Numbered from the stretch's first letter, positions 1 to 5,454 are shown. The stretch is DNA of 5,454 nt from Bacteroidales bacterium (GCA_028684405.1 JAQUGA010000172.1:1-5454); one strand, 5' to 3'. The notes: generated from the sequence alone by a model not told the origin. Numbers and translations are program-made.

Positions 1-2855
1 CTTTAGTTGTAACAGCACCCGATTGTGACTGTCCAACTATTAATCCTCCATCAAATCCAAATAATCCAACAATTTGTTTTGGTGATGTCACTCCAGCTTT
101 AACTGTGGATGCAGCAGTAGCTGGATACCAAGTTAATTGGTACGATGCAGATATTGGAGGAACTCCATTAGTCACTAATTCAACAACTTATACGCCTACA
201 GAGACTTCAGCAGGAGTCCATACCTATTATGCAGAAGTAGAAGAAAGTGTAAGTGCTTGCGTTAGTATTCGTATTCCTGTCACTTTAACCATTCATGCCA
301 GCCCTACTATCAGTGGTGCATTAAACATGTGTCATGGTTCTGATAATCAGTTGACTGGAAGTGGGATAGCTCATGCAGTAACGCCTTGGACATCTTCCAA
401 CAGCAATGCCACAATAAATAGCAATGGAAATATAAGTGGATCAACAGCGGGAAGTTCGTTGATTACATATATGGATGAAAATGGTTGTACATCCAGTGTT
501 ACAGTTAACGTAATTGAAAATGTACTTCCGAGTTTTACCAACTTGGGACCTTATTGTTTGAATGCCAATGGAGGCAATTTGTCAGGAACTTCTATCAATG
601 GAATAACAGGAACATGGTCGCCCGCAAGCATTAGTACAAATATTGCAGGAACGCAAACTTACACTTTTACTCCAACAGCCGGACAATGTGCTACAACAGC
701 CAGTATGGATGTTGAAATCATAGCCATTGATTTAAGTTTAACGACAACAAACCCTGCTTGTTATGGAGAAAACGGCAGCATTGCTTTTACAGCAAGTGGT
801 GGTAGTGGAACTTATTCATATACAGTAAATGGATCATCTGCAACTTCTCCATATTCAGCATTAGCTGGCTCATACACTGTTGTTGTTTCAGATGGAACTT
901 GTTCTGCATCGCAAAATGCAAATTTGATAGACCCTGAATTATTCTATGTCTATTACACTCATACCAATGTTAGTTGCCATGGAGGTAATAATGGAAGTAT
1001 AAATATAATTATTGATAGCGGTGAATCGGGAAATGAAACATTTATCTGGAACGATGGCGTTACTTCTCAAAATAGAAATAATTTAACCAATGGAAGTTAT
1101 GCTGCAACTGTTACAAACTCACATGGTTGTTCGGTAGAAATGAACATGTTGATTACGCAACCCAATGAGTTGATAGTTACTGGAAGTGTTATTGACGTAA
1201 CTTGCCATAACGGTACCAACGGTGGCTTATCTTTAATAACTACTGGAGGTACACCTGATTATATGTATTCGTGGAGTAGTGGACAATCATCCTCAAGTTT
1301 TAGTGGTGTATCTGCGGGTAGCTATACTGTGACGGTTACTGATTCCAAAGGTTGTACGGCTTCAAAATTATTCTATTTGTCCGAACCGCCAGCCATTGTT
1401 ATAAGTGCTGTTTTAACACATCCAAGATGTTTTGGATCTTCTGATGGAATGATTGATTTAACCATAAATGGAGGCACACCTGGATATTCTTATCTGTGGA
1501 ATCCTACAGGCAGTGGTTCTGGCAATCAACAAGATTTGATGGGAGCCTCGGCTGGAAATTATACTGTTGTTATCACCGATGGAAATAGTTGTACGGTTTC
1601 GATGAGCTATGAATTGGTTTCACCACAACCAATGGTGGTCACTTCAAATGTTACAAATATCAGTTGCAACCAAGCGAATGGAGAAATTTCTATATTAGTC
1701 AATGGAGGAACACCACAATATACTTATCAGTGGGATGCCGCAGCAATGAATGCAACGACGCCAACGATTAGTAATTTGACAAATCAAGATTATTCAGTTA
1801 CGATAACCGATGCAAATCAATGCACCATTGAAAAAACAATAGAAGTGGGACGGGATATTCCTCCAACTTTAAGTTTGGTTGAGCAAATTAATGAAACGTG
1901 TTCCGATAGCAATGGTCAAATTGCGGTAGAAGTTACTGATGGCAAACCTGAGTATACATATTCATGGATTGGAATTCAAGGACTTAATAGTCCGATTGTC
2001 TGTGATATATGTGCTGGAAATTATGCAGTTATTGTAACTGATGCAGATGGTTGTACAGATTCTTTAATGATTTTAATAACCAATCACGAAGAGCCGCAAG
2101 TCCAAATAGTCTCGATAAGTCCCGCGCATTGCGATCAGGCTGATGGTGCAGCTCGTTTGGAAGTCATTGGAGGCAGCGCAAGTTACAGCTATGATTGGGG
2201 AACTACGCCAGCACGTACATCAATTTATGAAACACATTTGCTTGGGGGTCACTATACGGTTACCGTAAGCGATGGCGTTTGTGATGTTGCGGTAGTTGTG
2301 GATGTTCCCAATTTGCCAGGTCCCACGGTGAATGCTTCCGCAAATCCAAGTGAAGCCTATGTTTCTAGATCACTAATTCGTTTTAATGACGGTTCTACTG
2401 GGGCTACTTCTTGGAACTGGGATTTCGGTAACGGACAATATTCAACAGATCGAAAACCTTCCTATAATTATGAACATGCAGGAACATATGATGTAATTCT
2501 GACAGTAATAGATGATTACGGTTGTACCGCTTCGGATAGCGTAGTTGTGATTATTCATGATGGATTGAAAGTATGGATACCCAACGCATTCACTCCAGAC
2601 GGAGATGGATTAAATGATTTGTTTGGTCCTGTGGCCACTGGTATGAGCTTGGATGGTTACGAAATGGTAATTCTCGACCGTTGGGGAAAACAAGCATTTT
2701 GTACAACAAATTATCACCATCGTTGGGATGGAACAATATATGGGCAAAGAGTGGAAGTAAACTCGATTTATTTATACAAAATTACTATTAAAGATATTTT
2801 TGGTAAAAAACATCTTTATTCTGGTAGAGTAAGTGTAATCTACGGATTTGAATAA
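1..2855 (+). CDS. Large secreted surface adhesin, 3' part (Ig-like, SprB repeats, PKD, type B T9SS sorting domain)
   Basis: The frame is open from the left edge (first whole codon at 3) to a TAA at 2853-2855, so this is a 5'-truncated gene with 950 visible residues. The GTG at 105 is an internal valine, not a start. Counting the codon at 3 as residue 1, domains run: Ig-like of the CHU type (about 8-98, with NWYDADIGGTPL), a BIG2-like Ig domain (99-171), another Ig-like unit (175-240, NGITGTWSPAS then YTFTPTAGQC), seven SprB-type repeats (245-770), a PKD domain (774-851, core SWNWDFGNG) and the gliding-motility-associated C-terminal domain (855-950, WIPNAFTPDGDGLND, then DRWG and WDGT). In this family the last domain directs export through the type IX system to the cell surface. 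SprB-like proteins are adhesins used in gliding or attachment. The signal peptide must lie upstream of the window. Ligand and exact role are unknown. The next gene is convergent, so this ends its transcription unit. Confidence 0.93.
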   Translation, partial: LVVTAPDCDCPTINPPSNPNNPTICFGDVTPALTVDAAVAGYQVNWYDADIGGTPLVTNSTTYTPTETSAGVHTYYAEVEESVSACVSIRIPVTLTIHASPTISGALNMCHGSDNQLTGSGIAHAVTPWTSSNSNATINSNGNISGSTAGSSLITYMDENGCTSSVTVNVIENVLPSFTNLGPYCLNANGGNLSGTSINGITGTWSPASISTNIAGTQTYTFTPTAGQCATTASMDVEIIAIDLSLTTTNPACYGENGSIAFTASGGSGTYSYTVNGSSATSPYSALAGSYTVVVSDGTCSASQNANLIDPELFYVYYTHTNVSCHGGNNGSINIIIDSGESGNETFIWNDGVTSQNRNNLTNGSYAATVTNSHGCSVEMNMLITQPNELIVTGSVIDVTCHNGTNGGLSLITTGGTPDYMYSWSSGQSSSSFSGVSAGSYTVTVTDSKGCTASKLFYLSEPPAIVISAVLTHPRCFGSSDGMIDLTINGGTPGYSYLWNPTGSGSGNQQDLMGASAGNYTVVITDGNSCTVSMSYELVSPQPMVVTSNVTNISCNQANGEISILVNGGTPQYTYQWDAAAMNATTPTISNLTNQDYSVTITDANQCTIEKTIEVGRDIPPTLSLVEQINETCSDSNGQIAVEVTDGKPEYTYSWIGIQGLNSPIVCDICAGNYAVIVTDADGCTDSLMILITNHEEPQVQIVSISPAHCDQADGAARLEVIGGSASYSYDWGTTPARTSIYETHLLGGHYTVTVSDGVCDVAVVVDVPNLPGPTVNASANPSEAYVSRSLIRFNDGSTGATSWNWDFGNGQYSTDRKPSYNYEHAGTYDVILTVIDDYGCTASDSVVVIIHDGLKVWIPNAFTPDGDGLNDLFGPVATGMSLDGYEMVILDRWGKQAFCTTNYHHRWDGTIYGQRVEVNSIYLYKITIKDIFGKKHLYSGRVSVIYGFE
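735..2312 (+). repeat. Seven tandem SprB-type protein repeats within the adhesin
   Basis: Seven units of about 67-73 residues can be aligned by eye, starting near nt 735, 960, 1188, 1407, 1647, 1875 and 2106. Each opens with a Cys followed by a small-residue stretch ending NG or DG (CHGGNNGSI, CHNGTNGGL, CFGSSDGMI, CNQANGEI). Most continue with a GGTPxYxYxW-like strand, and all close with YTVTVTDxxGC-like residues. The two conserved cysteines of a unit are 47-54 residues apart in all seven. The copies are well diverged in protein and DNA, so this is an old array rather than a recent duplication. Repeats of this kind are named after SprB of Flavobacterium johnsoniae and are taken to form an elongated stalk of beta-sandwich modules. 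Confidence 0.85.
2565..2852 (+). other. Type B C-terminal sorting domain (CHU_C / gliding-motility-associated family)
   Basis: The last 96 residues of the adhesin match the gliding-motility-associated C-terminal domain by pattern. They show WIPNAFTPDGDGLND at the front, a middle MVILDRWG strand, HHRWDGT, then IYLYKITIKD and a final SGRVSVIY. In Bacteroidota this domain is the export and anchoring signal for type IX secretion of large adhesins. One small departure is that the turn before the YxYxI strand reads NSIYLYKI, where a Gly usually stands before the first Tyr. All other landmarks are present, so the signal looks functional. Confidence 0.9.
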
Positions 2856-2866
2856 TGATAGGTTTC

Positions 2867-2891
2867 TGCAACATGTTGCAAGTTTAACTTG
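2867..2891. repeat. Two adjoining palindromes in the convergent gap
   Basis: TGCAACATGTTGCA (2867-2880) is a perfect 14-base palindrome. It overlaps a second dyad, CAAGTT-T-AACTTG (2879-2891). They begin 11 bases after the adhesin stop codon. A weak GTAT/ATAC hairpin (2891-2902) followed by six T (2903-2908) lies just beyond and could act as a poor terminator for the adhesin transcript. Nothing else is evident in 2856-2977. The palindromes could be a protein-binding site or part of a 3' end structure. Confidence 0.5.
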
Positions 2892-2977
2892 TATCGTAAT
2901 ACTTTTTTACTCGTTTTTATGAGAAATTACCAATCTGTGTCGTTTTAATTTTGTTTAACCTATTCTATATTCTAGTT

Positions 2978-3913
2978 TTACTTCGTTGTGGCTGAAATTA
3001 TTTTATCCATTTCTTTTAACGATTGACATCTTAAAATTTGTTGAATCGGAATCTCCTTTAGTATTTCATTTTGGACAAAGTAGGACCATAACTCTTTAAG
3101 TCTTCCTATTGCAATTTTCTCATCTTTGAATCTCTCAAGTTGAGCGTTTTTGAAGTTTTCGTAGAAGACCATGAATTTTTGGATGTTTATTTTTGGATTT
3201 TGAGGATTGATTTCATGCATAACATTTAGTTTGCTCAAAAGTCCTCTTCCAATCATCCAGTTATGAATTTGAGGATATCTAACTTTTAATTGCATTAAAA
3301 AATCGGCATTGGTAATATCGCCACTGTATACAATCGTATGTTTGAGTTCTCTCGCAGCGGTGTCAAATGCGTTTAGCATAACGGTTCCATCATACATTTG
3401 TGTAGCCAATCGCGGATGAATGCAAACATGTTTTAAGGGATATTTATTAAGCGTTTCAGTAATTGATTTCAAATCTTTAGTATCATTGAAGCCAAGTCGG
3501 ATTTTGACAGATAAATCAGCATTTGATTTTGAAAAGAATTCATCTAAAATAGCATTTATTTTCGGAACATCTTTCAGAATTCCAGCGCCTCGTCCATGTT
3601 TTGTAACTTGATTTGAAGGACATCCCATATTCCAGTTGAAGCATGAATAACCCAGTTCTTTGAGTATGGAAGAAGCCAATAACAGCTGTTCGGCTTTGTT
3701 TGCCATAATTTGTGGCTCGATGGGAAGGAGCTTGTTGTTTTCGAGAAAGAAATCGTGAAATCGTTCACTTTTTTCTTTAATTCCCGATGTGATGGAAATA
3801 AAAGGAGCTATTGCATAATCCAAAGGAGCAATATGTTGAGTGTATAAAGTGCGAAAGAGATGATCGGTAATTCCGTGAAGCGGAGCCATCCAAAAAGTAT
3901 CGGTCGAAGTCAT
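2978..3913 (-). CDS. tRNA-dihydrouridine synthase, DusC-like
   Basis: This 311-residue protein is a full-length flavin-dependent tRNA-dihydrouridine synthase, which reduces a uridine in tRNA to dihydrouridine with FMN and NAD(P)H in the cytoplasm. Visible landmarks are MAPLHGITDHLFR (9-21), PQIM (67-70, the flavin-side Gln), NMGCPSNQV (95-103) with the expected catalytic Cys98, GAGILKD (109-115), VKIRLG (136-141), HPRLATQMYDG (166-176), SGDI (197-200) and MIGRG (220-224). A helical C-terminal part (about 241-311) fits the tRNA-binding domain. The GCPS..V....G.GA.LKD pattern and overall length resemble E. coli DusC more than DusA or DusB, but the target uridine cannot be read from sequence. 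Oddity: Ser197 stands where most members have Asn in NGDI. The start at 3913 leaves only eight residues before the first motif, as usual for the family. The gene is transcribed alone, divergently from the AlbA_2 gene. Confidence 0.93.
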   Translation of the reverse strand: MTSTDTFWMAPLHGITDHLFRTLYTQHIAPLDYAIAPFISITSGIKEKSERFHDFFLENNKLLPIEPQIMANKAEQLLLASSILKELGYSCFNWNMGCPSNQVTKHGRGAGILKDVPKINAILDEFFSKSNADLSVKIRLGFNDTKDLKSITETLNKYPLKHVCIHPRLATQMYDGTVMLNAFDTAARELKHTIVYSGDITNADFLMQLKVRYPQIHNWMIGRGLLSKLNVMHEINPQNPKINIQKFMVFYENFKNAQLERFKDEKIAIGRLKELWSYFVQNEILKEIPIQQILRCQSLKEMDKIISATTK

Positions 3914-3924
3914 TTTTTTTTTTT
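3914..3924 (-). other. Homopolymeric A tract directly before the dihydrouridine synthase start
   Basis: On the minus strand eleven A run straight into the ATG, making twelve A in a row with the first base of the start codon (3913-3924). Bacteroidota genes lack Shine-Dalgarno sites and favour A-rich DNA just before the start, which this fits. A tract this long can also change length by slippage. Confidence 0.7.
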
Positions 3925-3925
3925 A

Positions 3926-3933
3926 CAAAAATA
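3926..3933 (-). promoter_or_regulatory. -10-like element of the dihydrouridine synthase gene
   Basis: Read on the minus strand this is TATTTTTG, a full match to the Bacteroidota -10 consensus TAnnTTTG. It ends 12 bases before the start codon, and those bases are T followed by eleven A. I see no TTG-type -33 box at 17-23 bases upstream, so the call rests on the -10 alone. If used, it gives a leader of only a few bases. Confidence 0.5.
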
Positions 3934-3974
3934 CCCTTTTTATGGTAATTTTATTGTTTTTAAAATATCGTAGT

Positions 3975-3990
3975 AACCGAGTGACTGAGA
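3975..3990. repeat. Degenerate 8-nt repeat, two units (cluster A)
   Basis: Two adjoining octamers, AACCGAGT and GACTGAGA, fit the pattern nACnnAGn. They are followed by the 10-base palindrome GAGAATTCTC (3987-3996). The same octamer pattern recurs in four units at 4132-4163. In the opposite orientation 18 bases here (3972-3989) match the second cluster at about 15 positions. No coding function is evident. Confidence 0.5.
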
Positions 3991-4127
3991 ATTCTCGAAT
4001 AGTCTCAAAATCGAAGATTTTTCAATTCGGAACTTTTCCCTTTCCTTCCTGAAAAATAAAAAAAAATATATATAATTCGTAATTTTTCTGCTCATTTTTA
4101 CCAATTACTAAACTCAATCGTCGAGAT

Positions 4128-4168
4128 AGAGAACCAAGCAACTAAGTCACGCAGTTACTTGGTTCTTT
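4128..4168. repeat. Hairpin built from four 8-nt units (cluster B)
   Basis: AGAACCAAG (4130-4138) is the exact reverse complement of CTTGGTTCT (4158-4166). After one mismatch the inner AACT (4140-4143) pairs with AGTT (4153-4156), leaving a 9-base loop at 4144-4152. The same stretch reads as four octamers on the pattern nACnnRGy: AACCAAGC, AACTAAGT, CACGCAGT and TACTTGGT (4132-4163). A T-rich run follows on the plus strand, so it resembles a terminator, but no plus-strand gene precedes it. It sits just upstream of the AlbA_2 gene and covers part of its promoter region, so an operator or a dispersed intergenic repeat is equally possible. Confidence 0.6.
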
Positions 4169-4190
4169 CTTTCTATTTCATTTTATTTCA

Positions 4191-4198
4191 TATTTTTG
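4191..4198 (+). promoter_or_regulatory. -10-like element abutting the AlbA_2 gene start
   Basis: TATTTTTG matches the Bacteroidota -10 consensus TAnnTTTG exactly and ends only four bases before the ATG at 4203. Transcription starting the usual few bases downstream would give a leaderless or nearly leaderless message. No TTG-type -33 box is visible at the normal distance, where the sequence is a T/C run. Confidence 0.5.
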
Positions 4199-4202
4199 TA
4201 CA

Positions 4203-4892
4203 ATGAAAACAAATATTCCTAAGGTACCCGAGTTAAGTCCGGATGAAGTTTATTTAAATAATTTAATTTCCAAAGGAGAAAATCAGGTTTTGGATTTCAA
4301 ATATGCGATAAATGACAGTCGGAAGATTGCTCGGAGTTTGGTGGCATTTGCCAATACTGATGGTGGCCGTTTGTTGATTGGAGTGAAAGATAATGGCATT
4401 GTTTCAGGAGTTCGTTCCGACGAAGAGTTGTATATGGTTGATACGGCCAATATGTTGTATTGTGAGCCAGAAGTGTCGATTGTTAAGAATATGCTAATCT
4501 ATAATGGGAAAGAGGTCTTGGAAGTGGTAATTCGCAAAAGGGTAGGGCATAGGTTGCATACAGTAAAAGAGGAAAATGGGAAAGATTTGGTGTACATCCG
4601 TATAGGGAGTAGTAATCAGTTGGTTAATCACATTTGGATGCGAATTTGGGCCATTAAAAACAATGAAAAAAACATTTTAAAAGCAGAATTACGTGAAAAT
4701 GAAATGAATTTTTTGAAGCTGTTTTCTGATGCCAAATCATATAAAATAGAGGAAATTGCTGCCCAGATTAAATTGCCTAAGAAATTATGCGAGCATTTTT
4801 TAATAAAATTTGGAGCTTTGGATTTAATTCAGGTTGACTTTCGGTCGAATGGAGTCTATTACAGACAAAATTCTAAAAATGAGAAGTTTTAA
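4203..4892 (+). CDS. AlbA_2 (Schlafen-type) putative nucleic-acid-binding protein with C-terminal winged-helix-like region
   Basis: This 229-residue cytoplasmic protein matches the AlbA_2 domain family (also called divergent AAA_4 or Schlafen AlbA_2), often annotated as a putative ATP-binding or transcriptional regulator. The pattern is clear in residues 21-150: ENQVLDFKYAI (26-36), SRKIARSLVAFANTDGGRLLIGVKDNG (39-65), GVRSDEE (69-75), EVLEVVI (104-110), YIRIGSSN (131-138). Residues 163-221 (from LRENEMNFLKLF on) look like a winged helix-turn-helix. The larger family members' C-terminal HATPase-like domain is absent, as in a compact form that I recall being common in Bacteroidota. The biochemical function of that form is not established. 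No Walker-type ATPase motif is visible, so an ATP-binding label is not supported by what I see. The first ATG is needed to keep the N-terminal motifs, since the next Met is residue 78. The gene appears monocistronic, and no known partner lies next to it. Confidence 0.85.
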   Translation: MKTNIPKVPELSPDEVYLNNLISKGENQVLDFKYAINDSRKIARSLVAFANTDGGRLLIGVKDNGIVSGVRSDEELYMVDTANMLYCEPEVSIVKNMLIYNGKEVLEVVIRKRVGHRLHTVKEENGKDLVYIRIGSSNQLVNHIWMRIWAIKNNEKNILKAELRENEMNFLKLFSDAKSYKIEEIAAQIKLPKKLCEHFLIKFGALDLIQVDFRSNGVYYRQNSKNEKF

Positions 4893-4973
4893 AATCCGAA
4901 TAATAAAAAATCTACAATCTAACCTATTTAGTAAATCAATTAAGGTAAAGAGCTTGTAAATTTAATCTTTATT

Positions 4974-5008
4974 GATAATAATATGTTAAGATGCGTGAAA
5001 TTATTATC
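4974..5008. repeat. AT-rich inverted repeat enclosing a tiny reading frame start
   Basis: GATAATAAT (4974-4982) is the exact reverse complement of ATTATTATC (5000-5008), with a 17-base loop. The loop contains the ATG (4991) of an 18-codon frame, MREIIICIVLSFLLIHYI, ending at TAG 5045-5047. The stem has only one G-C pair and is weak. Chance is a real possibility in DNA this AT-rich. Confidence 0.35.
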
Positions 5009-5098
5009 TGCATAGTTTTATCATTTCTTCTAATACATTATATATAGCTAAGTAATGTTGCCTAAATTTTTCCGAGAAAAAACGTTATCTAAAAGTTA

Positions 5099-5133
5099 AA
5101 TGAAGTTTTGGCGAACAACTTCATTCTTGTTTT
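5099..5133 (+). terminator. Possible rho-independent terminator
   Basis: AATGAAGTT (5099-5107) pairs perfectly with AACTTCATT (5117-5125) around a 9-base loop, and the T-rich TCTTGTTTT follows. The form suits a Bacteroidota terminator, although the stem is AT-rich. It lies about 205 bases after the AlbA_2 stop codon, so it would end a long 3' tail of that gene or a separate small transcript. Confidence 0.45.
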
Positions 5134-5225
5134 AGTGTCTTTAAAAATATAAACATTGGTGTTGTTTTGGTTTGATAACTGGTTTTAAATCCAGATGCTT
5201 GGTATCTAATAGCTTGTAGTTGGAT

Positions 5226-5254
5226 TTTGTAAATATTTTACCGACTTAACTTTG
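5226..5254 (+). promoter_or_regulatory. Bacteroidota-type promoter for the exported protein gene
   Basis: TTTG (5226-5229) and TAACTTTG (5247-5254) are separated by 17 bases. This fits the published Flavobacterium and Bacteroides pattern of a TTG or TTTG -33 box followed by TAnnTTTG. It is the only site in the window's intergenic DNA where I found both boxes at proper spacing. It predicts a leader of roughly 35-40 bases before the ATG at 5298. Confidence 0.65.
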
Positions 5255-5297
5255 TTTGATGGCTTTTGTATTACGGTTTTTATCTAAATTAAAAAAC

Positions 5298-5454
5298 ATG
5301 GGGGATTTATTATCAAAAGAAAAAAAAGGAATAAAAAAACATTTTATTATTGCATTTTTCATGGTATTGCCATTTTTTACTTTTTCGCAGATTCAATTAA
5401 TTAGTCATGATGACACAAAAATTTATCCTGACGATACACGTATTACTTATCTGC
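5298..5454 (+). CDS. Exported protein with signal peptide, 5' part only
   Basis: An ATG at 5298 opens a frame that runs without a stop to the right edge, giving 52 complete codons and one base of the next. Residues 1-14 are basic (KEKKGIKK at 7-14), and residues 15-29 form a hydrophobic core (HFIIAFFMVLPFFTF). TFS-Q at 28-31 is a likely signal peptidase I site, with cleavage after Ser30 leaving an N-terminal Gln, a common Flavobacteria arrangement. The mature start, IQLISHDDTKIYPDDTRITYL, is not diagnostic of any family I recognise. The second ATG at 5361 would remove the basic region and half of the core, so the first is preferred. No Shine-Dalgarno site is present, as is normal here, and an A-rich stretch precedes the ATG. 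The protein is exported to the periplasm, outer membrane or surface, and its function cannot be told from this fragment. Confidence 0.8.
   Translation, partial: MGDLLSKEKKGIKKHFIIAFFMVLPFFTFSQIQLISHDDTKIYPDDTRITYL

Larger units (their letters stand above)
4893..5297. other. 405-base intergenic region without a convincing gene
   Basis: All frames are broken by stops and give no recognisable protein fragment. The stretch is strongly AT-rich. It holds a 9-bp inverted repeat at 4974-5008 around a tiny 18-codon frame, a terminator-like hairpin at 5099-5125, an imperfect 16-base palindrome CTGGTTTTAAATCCAG (5179-5194), and a promoter at 5226-5254 for the gene at 5298. Confidence 0.75.

Noticed and set aside
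105..107. GTG as the start codon of the adhesin
   Set aside because: The frame continues open to the left edge and the upstream residues belong to the same Ig-like domain, so this codon is an internal Val.
735..2312. Repeat array as a CRISPR or recent tandem DNA duplication
   Set aside because: The repetition is at protein level, with units of about 200-220 bases that differ widely in DNA and stay in one reading frame.
2911..2924. CTCGTTTTTATGAG as a bidirectional terminator between the convergent genes
   Set aside because: Only three or four pairs can form, with an A-T-rich loop and no clean T run after it on either strand, so it is too weak to call.
3420..3611. 63-residue plus-strand reading frame
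   Set aside because: It lies wholly inside the dihydrouridine synthase gene on the opposite strand and shows no recognisable protein features.
3574..3768. 64-residue minus-strand reading frame
   Set aside because: It is an out-of-frame shadow within the dihydrouridine synthase gene, whose own frame carries the conserved motifs across the same bases.
4050..4077. A-rich then alternating TA stretch as an origin or AT-rich unwinding element
   Set aside because: It is short, with no DnaA-box clusters or iterons nearby. Ordinary AT-rich intergenic DNA explains it.
5179..5194. Imperfect palindrome CTGGTTTTAAATCCAG as an operator
   Set aside because: It has one mismatched pair position and sits about 30 bases upstream of the -33 box. 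Nothing beyond its symmetry supports a regulatory role.

Overview
The window looks like a piece of a Bacteroidota chromosome, most likely from a Flavobacterium-like marine or freshwater member. Four things point there: a cell-surface protein ending in the gliding-motility-associated (type B, type IX secretion) C-terminal domain, SprB-type repeats in the same protein, AT-rich intergenic DNA with promoter -10 elements of the form TAnnTTTG, and start codons with no Shine-Dalgarno sequence in front of them. Genus-level placement is inference.

Layout. (1) Positions 1-2855 (+) hold the C-terminal 950 residues of a very large secreted surface protein whose start lies off the left edge. It runs from Ig-like domains through seven tandem SprB-type repeats and a PKD domain to the type B sorting domain. 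(2) Positions 2856-2977 are a short convergent gap with two adjoining palindromes. (3) Positions 2978-3913 (-) encode a tRNA-dihydrouridine synthase. (4) Positions 3914-4202 are a divergent intergenic region. It carries a -10-like element nearly touching each start codon and two clusters of a degenerate 8-nt repeat, one of which folds into a strong hairpin. (5) Positions 4203-4892 (+) encode a compact AlbA_2/Schlafen-type putative nucleic-acid-binding protein with a C-terminal winged-helix-like region. (6) Positions 4893-5297 are a 405-base gap with no convincing gene. It holds a terminator-like hairpin and, near its right end, a good Bacteroidota promoter (TTTG, 17 nt, TAACTTTG). (7) Positions 5298-5454 (+) are the first 52 codons of an exported protein with a clear signal peptide, cut by the right edge.

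The genes do not form one operon. The adhesin converges on the dihydrouridine synthase gene, which diverges from the AlbA_2 gene, and the exported protein has its own promoter. The window mixes housekeeping RNA modification with cell-surface export functions. I saw no CRISPR array, insertion sequence, tRNA or rRNA. I found no clear case for a wholly new system. The points most worth a second look are the repeat adhesin with no PorP/SprF-like gene beside its 3' end, the intergenic 8-nt repeat clusters, and the very short leaders of the divergent pair.
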